Of a stretch of DNA of 64,000 bases, positions 53,081 to 63,400 are shown piece by piece. A program made the translations under genes and the position numbers. The stretch comes from Caenorhabditis elegans. Taxonomy: Eukaryota; Nematoda; Chromadorea; Rhabditida; Rhabditidae. The stretch covers positions 2,728,001-2,792,000 of the forward strand of contig NC_003281.10 of NCBI RefSeq assembly GCF_000002985.6, given 5' to 3'. The notes beneath the pieces are model-generated. The model ran no database searches. It was not told the origin of the DNA and worked only from the letters and a program-made list of their open reading frames with translations. Within the stretch, counting starts at the first letter, position 1, and the number at the start of each line of letters is the position of its first letter.

Positions 53081-54771
53081 ATGTCCTCTGATGACGAGAT
53101 TGAAAGCTTTCTGAAAAAGCAGCAGAATATTCCAATTGTTTTTATCACGGTAATTCTCTTTTTTTTCCTGAAATACTGAAATAAAACAGAATTCAGAGCG
53201 GAGGAACTCAAGTGCCGCTGGAAAAGAACACTGTCCGCTTTATCGACAATTTTTCGATGGGAACTCGTGGAGCAGCGAGTGCAGAGTAATTTAAAATGAA
53301 AATCAACGAAAAAAGAATTGAATTTTCTGCAGATATTTCCTGCGAGCCGGCTACGCGGTGATCTTCATGCACCGCGAGGAGTCCCTGAAGCCGTTCTCCA
53401 GGCATTTTCCGAATATTTTCAATTCGCTGAAGCTAGATGGGGAGAATGTTGTGTGTGATCTGCCGAATCTCGCGCAAATTCTGCGGGACAAGTTCAAGTA
53501 CGAGGAGAAAATTCTGTACATTCCGTTCAAGACCTTCGATCAGTATATGTCACGTCTCGAGCAAATTTGCATTCATCTAAATCCTCTGGGATCCCGTGCA
53601 ATGGCTTATTTGGCCGCTGCGGTTTCAGATTTTGTCGTCACCGAGCTGCCAACTCACAAAATCGCCAGCAACACCGAGCTGAGCCTGGAGCTCAGCGTTG
53701 CTCCGAAAGTTATTCAAAAAGTTGTCACCTGCTTCATCCCGAATGCGTTTATCGTCTCGTTTAAAGTTTGTTCTTGCGATTTTTGATCGAAATTTGCTAT
53801 TTTCACCGATTTTTTTGTGCAAAAATGTCCAAAAAATGCGATTTTATCGAAAATTTTGGTTTTCTCTCCCGTAAACCACTTGGAATTGGATATTTTTGCC
53901 ACTTTTAATCGAAAAAAATCCCGAAAAAATGCAAAAATTATATTGACGGGTCTTGGCACGACCACAGACACTTTTTGAAAAAAGGTGTGCGCCTTTAAAG
54001 GGTTACTGTAGCTTTTTTTTCCACTTTTTAGCAAAAAATTGTTTAAAAAGGACGAAAACCTAAAGAAACCGCAAGAAATTGGTTGAAATTTAACAGTATT
54101 TTTGAAATTTGAAGTGAAAATGAAAAATAAAACGAAAACCCCAGGAAAAAATGCAAAAATTCCTTTGGCGGGTATCGGCACGACCGCAGAAACTTTTTAA
54201 AAGAAGGCCTGCGCCTTTAAAGGGTTACTGTAATTTAATATGATTTTTTTTTCAATTTTTAACTAAAAAATTATTGAAAAATGGCAAAAGGTGTTTTAAA
54301 AAAATCGGTTTTTTTTTTCAATTTTAGAAAAAAAAACTATATTTCAATATATTTCAATGTCCAATGTACTTTTTTTTCACGGTTTTTTCTCTTTTTTTTT
54401 GGAAGAAAAAGTACATAAATTCAATTTCTACTGTATTTTTCGTGCTTTTTCTCAATTTTTAATCAAAAAATTAGTTGAAAATGCCCATTTCCCCCCGCTA
54501 AATTTCAATTTAATTCGTAAATTTCCAGCTAGAAACGGACGAAACAAAGCTGATTCCAAAGGCAAAAGCTGCTCTCTCCAAGTACGGCCATCAACTCGTC
54601 ATCGCGAATATGCTATCAACTCGCAAGCAACGTGTAACTCTCGTCAGAAAGAATATTGAGCAAGGAGAGGAGATTAATCTTGCTCCGGGAGCCCCCGAGC
54701 TGGAGATCGAATCGTTTATAATCGATCGTGTTAGCGCTTTACACAGACAATTTATTGATGCACAAATGTAG
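53081..54771 (+). CDS. Phosphopantothenate-cysteine ligase (PPCS, eukaryotic CoaB)
   Basis: Four exons: 53081-53149, 53197-53287, 53332-53765 and 54531-54771 (TAG). After an acidic start ([15 protein letters not shown]) the nucleotide-binding fold opens with [20 protein letters not shown], then [20 protein letters not shown]. Later come a [11 protein letters not shown] block and the C-terminal [20 protein letters not shown]. These match animal PPCS, which couples cysteine to 4'-phosphopantothenate using ATP (or another NTP) in cytosolic coenzyme A synthesis. About 275-280 residues, a little shorter than human. The last intron carries two GCGCCTTTAAAGGGTTACTGTA repeats. The stop lies 54 bases from the stop of the convergent PTPA gene; AATAAA at 54801 is a likely poly(A) signal. 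Confidence 0.95.
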
Positions 54772-54800
54772 ATATACAGTCATGATTTTCACGGAAAATG

Positions 54801-54806
54801 AATAAA
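54801..54806 (+). terminator. Poly(A) signal of the PPCS gene
   Basis: AATAAA, 30 bases after the TAG. Cleavage about 15 bases on would fall inside the last exon of the opposite-strand PTPA gene. Confidence 0.7.
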
Positions 54807-54825
54807 TATTTTAATATAGTAGAGA

Positions 54826-57800
54826 TCATGCATCGGCCATTGGTGGTGGGCAGTGCTCGTTGGGATGTTTCTCACTGTGAAGACGTCGCAAGTCTCCAGA
54901 TTCGACGACAGATGACGAATGGACGGTTGAAGTGTTGGCGGCGGATGGGATCTGAAATAATATTTGATTTTTCAGGGGGAGTTTGTGAGAAAAATGATGG
55001 AAAAATCAATTTTTTATCACCCTCTTTCTGAAAATTTGCGTTAATTCTGAAAAAACCACTTTTTTTACAAAAATTTTTTATGGTCGGTCAAAATATCGAA
55101 GAAAAAAAAGCCAAATTTTGCTAAAATCTGAAATTTCGCACACTTTTCTTTGTCACAGCCGCTGGATTTTAATTTTTCTGAAATTATCACCCTTTAATCC
55201 TTATTTTGGTGATTTATCTCATTTTGATCATTTTTGGGTGCCTATCGGCCTAAAAGTTGTCTCGATCAACGAATTTCCGCGAGATAAATCACCAAAATAA
55301 GGATTAAAGGTTGATAATTTCAGAAAAATTAAAATCCAGCGGCTGTGACAAAGAAAAGTGTGCGAAATTTCAGATTTTAGCAAAATTTGGCTTTTTTTTC
55401 TTCGATATTTTGACCGACCATAAAAAATTTTTGTAAAAAAAGTGGTTTTTTCAGAATTAACGCAAATTTTCAGAAAAAGGGTCATAACAAATTGATTTTT
55501 TTTCCTAATTTTTCTACTAATTTTTAGAAAAAGAAACAAAAATCTTGGGTTTCATTGGTTTATATACACTTTTAATATACACTTTTTGTAAGTTTTCTAC
55601 GGGAAAACTCGAAATTTAAGGCGATTATAATAGCTTTTGTTGAAAAATTTGGTCATTTCTCAATTCTTCCAGCAAAAAATCGTAATTTTCCATACAAAAC
55701 GTTTTTTTCTGACAAAAATCAGTTTTAAAAGAATTTTCTGTTTGAAGGTGAAAATTCAGCGGTTTAGTGCGTTTTCAGTGAAAATTGGTTTTTCTGCCAA
55801 AAAAATCACCACTTCTTCTCGATTTTTTCCATTTATTTTTCAAAAAAATCAATTTTTCCAGTGAAAAATTGAAAATTTCGCTTTAAAATCTCTATAATTG
55901 TCGATATTTTTACCATTTTCTTCTCCGAATTAACCTTAAAAGCGAACATTCCATGCTGAGCCGGAGCTCTTGGAGGCATCGGATCCTGTGACGGAGCATC
56001 TTCCATAGATTCTCTTGGATGCTCCGATCGATCAAATGAGAATAAAGAGCCGAACATCATGTGCTGAACAACTGGAAACTTCTTTAAAACTTCTCCTTCA
56101 TACATTTTAAACATTCCACTATTGACTTTTTTCCAGTGTGGAACTGCTGAGATATTCCAAAGTTGATTTGAATGTTCGTGGAAAGGGCCGGTTTTTGTTT
56201 GATTGATAAAGTTTACGCAGTCCAGGAAAAGACTTGTGTGGGCGTGAGTCTCAACAATATTCTTTTTTAGGTAACTGTCCGGCACGATACTTTTTGAACC
56301 TGAAAATCGAAACAATTTAAGATTTTGGAGCGGATTTTTGGCTATTTTTTGGCATTTTTCAACATATTTCAGGCCTATATAAGCTTTGGAAATTCAAAAG
56401 TTTTTTTTTTTGTAATTTATTGGTAGAAAACTAGATTTTTAGGTGATTTTCTAGTAAAATTTTATAATTTTTTTTCTGAAATTTTCACAGAAATATGCTT
56501 TTAAGCGGGGTTTTCTAGAAAAATTGTAGAAAAATTTTTTTTTGTCATTTTCGGTGCCTTTTTTAAGTTTCACAGGAAATTTAGTGAAAACTAGCTTTTT
56601 TTGAAGTTTTCCTACGAGGAAATGTTGTAGATTGAAGATTTTAAACGATTTTTCCCGGATTTTTAATAGGAAAATCGCGAAAATTGATGATTTTTAACGG
56701 AGAAATTGAGGATTTTTCAATGAAAAATTGTGAAAACTTATGATTTTTAAAGGAAAATTGCCAAAATTTATGATTTTTTGGCAAAAATCGCAAAAATGTG
56801 ATGATTTTTTAATGAAAAATCGGGAAAATTGTTGATTTTTTATTTAAAAAAAATCGCAAAAATTTGTGATTTTTCGACAAAAATCGTGAAATTTGATGAT
56901 TTTCAACGAAAAAACGGAAAAATGCATGATTTCGAATGAAAAATCCTTGAAAAATGAACGTTTTTTGAACAAATACTGTGAAAAAAGACATTTTAGATAG
57001 AATTTTCCGACAATCTGTGAAAATAAGTCGGTTTTTCTTCGGAAAACGACTTAATAATTGTGGTTTCTTGAGAATTTTTGAGTTTTTAATGGAAAATTCA
57101 GCTATTTTCCTGAATTTCAAGACTTCTAGTTGCTCCAACATATTACCAATAAGCTGAGCGCTTCCAAAAATGAACGGCGCGAACTGAAAATCGTCAATCG
57201 CATGAACTCCACGACTTCCAGCCGGCTCCATCTTGAATCTGGTCTGCAGATGACGGCACACTCTCAAATACTTGTTAAAAATGCGAAGAACGAGCACTTT
57301 GTCATCATTTTCTGTGAAAACGCCCAACTTTTGCAGGCAAAACAGCAAAATTAGGAAATTCGCCTCGTGTCCCGAGCCGTAATCGATTCGAGTGGCGTTT
57401 CCGAAGGATTCTGTGAAATATGGAACCAGTTCGACTAGAGCATCGTGGACGTTTTCCGGAAGAACGCTGGCTAGGAGATCTGGGGATTCCTGGAATTTTT
57501 AAAATCTTTTTAAATACATTTTTGAGCTAAAAACCTTGCAAAGCTTCTCATAAAACTTTCTGTAAGCTTTATTGCCAAATCTTTGCTCGGAAACATCTTC
57601 CAGAGGAATTTCCTCAGCCCATTTCTGAAAAAAATCCATTTTTTATTTTTTTAAATCTGGTTTTTCGTAATTTTCCGTAATTTCTCGAACCTCCAGCTTA
57701 TCCAGCATGTCGATAAAGCTGATAACCAAGTCTGTGCATCTCATGTCTGCAGTTGTATGAACTCCAACTACAGAATCATTCAAACGATGCAAGAAAGCCA

Positions 57801-57944
57801 GGTACTCCTCGTAAGCCTGCAAATTTCCATTCATAATCCTTCAAATCGATAAAATTTCTGTTCTACCTTGGAAAAGTACCACGGATTCAGGTCGAACACA
57901 TTTTTAATCATCTTTTCCGGCGGTTTATACGAGTTTTCAGCCAT
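54826..57944 (-). CDS. PP2A phosphatase activator (PTPA / PPP2R4)
   Basis: Exons at about 57944-57871, 57819-57691, 57625-57535, 57490-57139, 56300-55937 and 54953-54826 (TGA). The protein starts MAENSYKPPEKMI and shows PTPA hallmarks: YLAFLHRLNDSVVG, the YGSGHEANFLIL block, FKMEPAGSRGVHAIDDFQF, FGSAQLIGNMLEQL-type helix start, and MYEGEVLKKFPVVQHMMFGS. Human PTPA has the same GTGHE and DDYQF signatures. It is an ATP-dependent chaperone that activates the PP2A catalytic subunit. The C-terminal exon (IPSAANTSTVHSSSVVESGD) adds a Ser-rich, His-rich tail beyond the usual core. Total about 380 residues. TTTTTTTCCAG lies five bases before the ATG, a trans-splice-like acceptor. A TTTATT at 54751 (AATAAA on this strand) would give it a 3' UTR antisense to the PPCS coding end. 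Confidence 0.95.
55040..55500. repeat. Inverted-repeat element in the last PTPA intron
   Basis: Arms of about 200 bases: CACTTTTCTTTGTCACAGCC with TTTAATCCTTATTTTGGTGA on the left and their inverse on the right, around a short core at GTGCCTATCGGCCTAAAAG (about 55240). Confidence 0.9.
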
Positions 57945-58203
57945 TTTTCTGGAAAAAAATCTATTTGTTTTGATTTCTAGAACTTTGTTATGTAAAAAAA
58001 TAATGCAGCAAGTGCGCTCCAACGCAAAACCCCATTGTGGAGCGTTTTGTGCGTGAGAGGTGTATAGGAGTGTGTGGCTCGCGCAGCGTCTTTAGTGAAA
58101 AATTTTTATTGATTTTAAATATTGTTTAATTCGGTTTTCACGGATTTCTGAGCTTTGAAAATAACCGCCCGTGTTTAAATTTCAATTATATTCAATTTCA
58201 GTA
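57945..58203. promoter_or_regulatory. Divergent promoter region shared by PTPA and cox-6B
   Basis: The two start codons are 259 bases apart on opposite strands. Both have splice-acceptor sequences right before them (TTTTTTTCCAG for PTPA, AATTTCAG for cox-6B), so both mRNAs may be trans-spliced. The middle (58010-58090) is GC-richer, with GTGCGTGAGAGGTGTATAGG. No defined factor site is claimed. Confidence 0.55.
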
Positions 58204-58679
58204 ATGCCTGTCGAAGTTGAGGTTCCCCCAACCACTTACGAGAGACTCCAGCAATACAAGGTGAATTTTTAGCGTTTTTCTTCATTTTTATCGATAAAAA
58301 TTTACAGGAGAAGTTCTCCGATGCTCTCCGTCATCCAGACTCGCCAGACTGGTACAAGAAGGAGACCCACGAGTCTGTGAAGAAGGATCTTCTCTGGGCT
58401 GCTCCATACGACGCCAGATTCCCACAGGTTGGTAACTTTATTTAAAATTTATTATATATTAATTAATAATAAAAATGTACAAGTTTTCAGGTCCGTAAGC
58501 AACGTCAATGCTTCGCCTACTACGTCGATTTCCATCGTTGCAATGAGCTCATGGGACAGGACTACAAGCCGTGCAAGTTCTTCCAAAATGTCTACAAGGA
58601 CTTCTGCCCCGGATTCTGGACCGAGAGATGGGACGAGCTTCTTTCCGAGGGACGTTTCCCAGCTAAATTCGATCGCTAA
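58204..58679 (+). CDS. cox-6B: Cytochrome c oxidase subunit 6B
   Basis: Three exons: 58204-58260, 58308-58428 and 58491-58679 (TAA). The protein, about 121 residues, begins MPVEVEVPPTTYERLQQY. It has the twin-cysteine CHCH fold of COX6B, with QCFAYYVDFHRC (CX9C) and CKFFQNVYKDFC (CX10C), after the family phrase APYDARFPQVRKQRQC. COX6B sits on the intermembrane-space side of complex IV and bridges the dimer, imported through the Mia40 route. It is longer at the N-terminus than the human protein. AATTTCAG directly before the ATG suggests SL1 trans-splicing as the first gene of an operon with the complex I gene that starts 183 bases after its stop. Confidence 0.97.
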
Positions 58680-58840
58680 ATGAGATTGTTCGATTGTATT
58701 CGAGAACAGGCGTTTTATTAGTGCTGATATTCGATAAAAAGTGTCACTTGTAAAATATTTTAAACACTTTTATTTCTTATGGCGTTATGAGACGCTTGAA
58801 ATATCTCATTTTTTTTAAAAATCATATTTCCCCCAAATAA

Positions 58841-58851
58841 ATAATTTTCTC
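58841..58851 (+). promoter_or_regulatory. Probable trans-splice acceptor of the second operon gene
   Basis: TTTTCTCAG ends ten bases before the ATG at 58862, 170 bases after the cox-6B stop, with AATAAA-like sequence just ahead. Spacing and order fit worm SL2 operon junctions (established pattern); SL2 use is inferred. Confidence 0.6.
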
Positions 58852-58861
58852 AGTGGAAACC

Positions 58862-59963
58862 ATGGCTGACTCAACTCGCGTCAGCGAGAAGGAAATCGAG
58901 CGCCGCGAGACCTTTATTCGCGCAGGACACAGAGCTCGTCACCTGGCCGATCCATTCACATGGAGCTACCCATTGAAGGGTGCCAGTGCAATGCTCGGAA
59001 TCTCGCTGGCTTCGGTTTATTTGCAAAATCGATGGAACAAGAAGCCGTACTACTACGCAATTGTTCCACGGCTTTTGCTCATCGGAGCCGCCACCGCCGC
59101 CGGATACGCTGCCGGAGCACTTCGAGAGAGACACTATCAGACGAGAGACGCAGTCATCGAGCACTACATGAAGCTTCATCCAGAGGATTTCGACCATTTT
59201 AATGATCGTGAGTTTTGGAATTTGCTGAAAAATCGATTTTCAGATTTTACTGCAATTTCGAAAAAAAAACCCGGCTGAATTCGATCAAATTTGAAAGATT
59301 TCGGCTTTTTCCCCCCAGAGAATACCGTATTTTTCGCGATTTTCTGTGATAAATGCAGAAAATATATACATTTTCCCCGAAAAAAAAACGCTGAAAAGGA
59401 GAAGATTTGGCTAAAATGCTCGATTTCGGACCAATTTTTGCATTCAAACACCCAAATCAATGATTTTTATCTTAAAAATAGCAAAAATTGGCGTGAAAAA
59501 CCGATTTTAGCCTAAAACACCATGGAAAACTACAAATTATCGGTTTTTTCGTATTTTTTAACAGTAAATTCGTCATTGTTCATGTAAAATACTATAAATC
59601 ACCGATTTTTATGTTAAATTCAGAAAAAAAATAGTGAAAATGGCGCATTTCAGCTTAATCTTCTCCTCGAGGAGTACACGAGCTGCGTAAATCGACACAT
59701 CACAGAAAACTTGAATTTTGGACTAGAATTCAGTTTTTTTTTCGCAATTCTAAGTAATTATTTTGGAAATTAGTGCGAAAAAAAGGGAATTCTGGCTAAA
59801 AAATTCAAAATTTCTGGGAAAACGGAAGATTTTCTAGTGAAAAATGCAAGAAAATCATCAAAAATTCATGGAATCTATTTATTTTTCAGGCAGTGGACGT
59901 TCATTCTCTCAAGTTCTTCTTCCATGGTATCCACGCAGAACCCAGTACACCAGATACGACTGA
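58862..59963 (+). CDS. NADH:ubiquinone oxidoreductase subunit NDUFC2 (B14.5b)
   Basis: Two exons: 58862-about 59208 and about 59890-59963 (TGA). The start is the ATG of CCATGGCTG; a GTG nine bases earlier is in frame but lies in the leader. The product, MADSTRVSEKEIERRETF onwards, is about 139 residues. It has two hydrophobic segments (ASAMLGISLASVYL and LLLIGAATAAGYAAGAL) flanking RWNKKPYYYAIVPR, then the matrix helix RERHYQTRDAVIEHYMKLHP and a tail ending YPRRTQYTRYD. This layout matches NDUFC2, a supernumerary membrane-arm subunit of complex I. Downstream of cox-6B on the same strand, it would let two respiratory-chain subunits be co-transcribed. Confidence 0.93.
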
Positions 59964-60444
59964 ACAATTCTCTCGAAGTCTCTTTTTAGTTCATTATTGT
60001 AAATTAAATGAAGAATTATTGATTTTTTTCCCGGAAAATTCTCATTTTTTTCATTTTTCAGCATCCATCTGGTCTTTTGAGCCGTTTTGAATATAACTAA
60101 TTAACCCAGAAGCAATTTTGGGGCAAAAATACTATACTATATCCTGGGTCTCGACGCGACAATTTGTGTTAAATGCGAAGAGGGATGCGCCTTTAAAAAG
60201 TACTGTAGTTTTAAACTTTTGTTCCGGTGGTTTTTATTGATTTTTTATAGTTTTTCTCACATTTTATGAGAATTTTTGCATATTTTTTTAACGAAACTAG
60301 AATAAAAACACATAAATTTCTATAAAATCTGAAAAAAAAACTATGAAAAATCGATCAAAAATTTAAAAAAAAACTCAAAATTGTCGTGGCGAGACCAGTT
60401 TTTTGCCACAAAAATCGCGCAAAAAAACGCCAGATTTCAGCATA

Positions 60445-63400
60445 ATGGAAGCATCTTCGGAACAAATTTTATTGGATCGAAAAGATCGATTAATTGCAAA
60501 ACTGGAACAAAGAAATGAAGAACGAAAAGTGCAAACTGAAGAATGTTTATCGAAATCTGAAGGAGCACAAATCGATAATTTAATGGCGGAAATTAAATCG
60601 GATTTGGAAGCGAAAAAATCCGTCGATTCGCAGAAAATCGACCGGCTTCGTAAGAAATTTCCCCGCCTCAAACAAACAAAATCGATAATTTTCTTCAATT
60701 TTTCAGAAGAATTTCTGGCGTTCTCGACGAGTAACCGGCAAACTAAAACAATTCAAAATTTCCTTGAAGACGTTCGAAAACAGAAGCTCGCGCTGAATTC
60801 TGGACCCAAATTCAAGGGTTTTTCGTTTTCAGTTCGGTGGTTTTTTTCACTGATTTTCTCAGGCAACTCAAATCTAATATGAAAATATTAAATAGCAATA
60901 TTTTTGTAGTTGGGTGATATTTCAAGATAAAATCGCAATATTCCGAGACTTATTCGAAATCTTTTTAGATTGAGCAATCTTTTGAGAATAATTCGCAATA
61001 TTTTGAGGTTGATTCGCAATATTTCTGAATCTGAAAATATTACGAAAAATTCGTAATATTTTGAGATGACATAGCAATCTTTTGAGATTGGTTCGCAATC
61101 TTTCTGAAATCTAAAAATATTACAAAAAAATGTGTAATATTCTAAGATTAATTTGCAATCTTTTTGCAGTCCATAAAGATTACAAAACACCATTTCCAAA
61201 TTTCCATCGGCTTCACATGATCGTGATATATATACAACAATTATGATTACTGTTTCGTTCTAAATTCTCTTTTCTTCCAAATGATAAAAGACTTTTCAAA
61301 GTAAAAAACAGCTACATGAAAATCTATATAATGGAGTATCTCACTGTTAACGGATATTTGATTTTTCGTTGCATATTGTAGAAGGAGTTTTTGCAGAGAA
61401 AGCCACAGAATTCACAAATCTGTCCACTCATGTAATTTTTTCTAGATAATTGGCCGGTCATATTACAAATTCAGTCAAACAATCACGAAGATTGGTCGAA
61501 TACATTAAAGTAGACTTACAACTATTCATTCACGCGTGATGCGTTTGAGATTTTCTGATTTCAATTGAAATCATAAAATATTGTCAACAGCAAGCATGTT
61601 CCCAGTATACTCATCATTTTAATCAAATTGTTAGTGAAAAAAAATATTGAAAAAATAAAATGTTATTCTCTCTTTGACAAAAATTAGGAAAATTTGCAAT
61701 TCTAACATTTTTAAAAGCATAACAAATAAATCGTTTTTCCACATTCGCTTTCAAAGAAAGTTATCCAATTTCGCTCTGACACTTAGAAAAATTTGCGAAA
61801 AGCCACTGATTTCCCATCAAAAGTAACGAAAAGGACGTGCGCCCATCAACTATTTACTTAAGCAATAACTAAATCTAGATGCGACACGTACAGGATGGCT
61901 CAACAGGTAAGATAATGGTTCATAGACTCAACGACAAGCGACGGACAAGTTCAACTCCCCTCAATGGCAACAAAAGTTCTTCGAGTTATCACAAGACAGT
62001 TCTAGAATAGTCGATGAATGCATTTTTAATATTTAGAGACAAATTCGCAATATTTTGAGACAAAATCGCAATCTTCGGAGATGAAATCTCAATCTTCGGA
62101 GACTAGTTCGCAGTCTTTTGAGACAAATTAGTAATATTTTGAGATAAAACGGAAGTCTTCCTAGAAATTTTCACACTTTCGCAATATTTTGAGATGAAAT
62201 TGTAATCTTTTGAGACAAAATTGAAATCTATTCGAAATTTTTAGTAATCTTTATATGACGCACAATTTCTCGTTTTTACTACAAAAATATTGCTATTTAA
62301 TATTTTCATATTAGATTTGAGTTGCCTGAGAATTCTCTATAAAAACTGAAAATTAACTCAAAAAACTGAAATAATGTCGCAAATTCGCGGGAAATTATGA
62401 GTTTTTGCGGCATTTTTCGTTAAAAAATTCACATTTTCTCTATAAAAACTGAAAAATATCGAAATACACAAGAAAATGTTAATTTCCTATATTATTATAG
62501 AGAAAAACTTGAAATTAACACAGCAAAAAAAACTGGAAAAAACGAAAAATTGATGAAATTTGTCAAAATTAATTATTTTCCATGTTATTTTTGAGAAAAA
62601 TTCGAATTTCTCTGCAAAAACTGAAAAAATAGAGTTTGTGCGTTTTTCAACGTTTTTCGTGAAAAAAACTCTGATTATTCCGAAATACGGTACTCAGGGT
62701 CTTGAAACGACAATTTTTGATAAATGCGAAAACGTGTGTGTGCCTTTAAAGAGTACTGTAGTTGTGAACTTTTGTTGCGGCGAATTTTTCAAAGTTTTTC
62801 TCACATTTTTCGTGTGTTTTTGAATAACAAAATATATTTTTCAATGCAAAAAACGAAAAAAAAATGAGAAAAATCTAAATTTAGGCGAAAATGCAAAATT
62901 TTCTCTCGATTTTCCAGTTTTAGGCCGAAATTCGTTTTTTAAAGCAATTTTTTCCTGATTAAAGCTTGAAAAAACCACGAAAAAATGTCAAAAAATCCAC
63001 ACAATTACTGAAAAAATCGATTTATCCGGTGAAACTATGTGTTTTTCTACGAAAAATTCATATTTTCTCGTAAAAAAACTGAAAATTTTCTTTAAAATTG
63101 TTATTATAAGCGATTTTTTTTCCAGAAAACTCCAAAACCTGCTCCACCAGTCGTCAAATCCACTGAAGAACCTTTGAAAATTCCGGAAATTCAAAAAATT
63201 CCAGATTGTTTGAGCGCCGAGCCTTCAGTTTCAGAGCACGTTGTCGATGGGCTTGTTAGTAATTTTTTTTTTTTGAAAAAAAAAATTCAAAAAGCCCGAG
63301 AAAACTTCAAAAACTTCGAAAAAAATTCAAAAAATTCGAAAAAATTCGAAAAAATTACGAAAAATTACGAAAAAATTCGAAAAAAATTTAAAAAATTCGT

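Noticed and set aside
61889..61970. Functional tRNA gene
   Set aside because: A and B boxes match, but acceptor and T stems do not pair, so it is reported only as a tRNA-like promoter.
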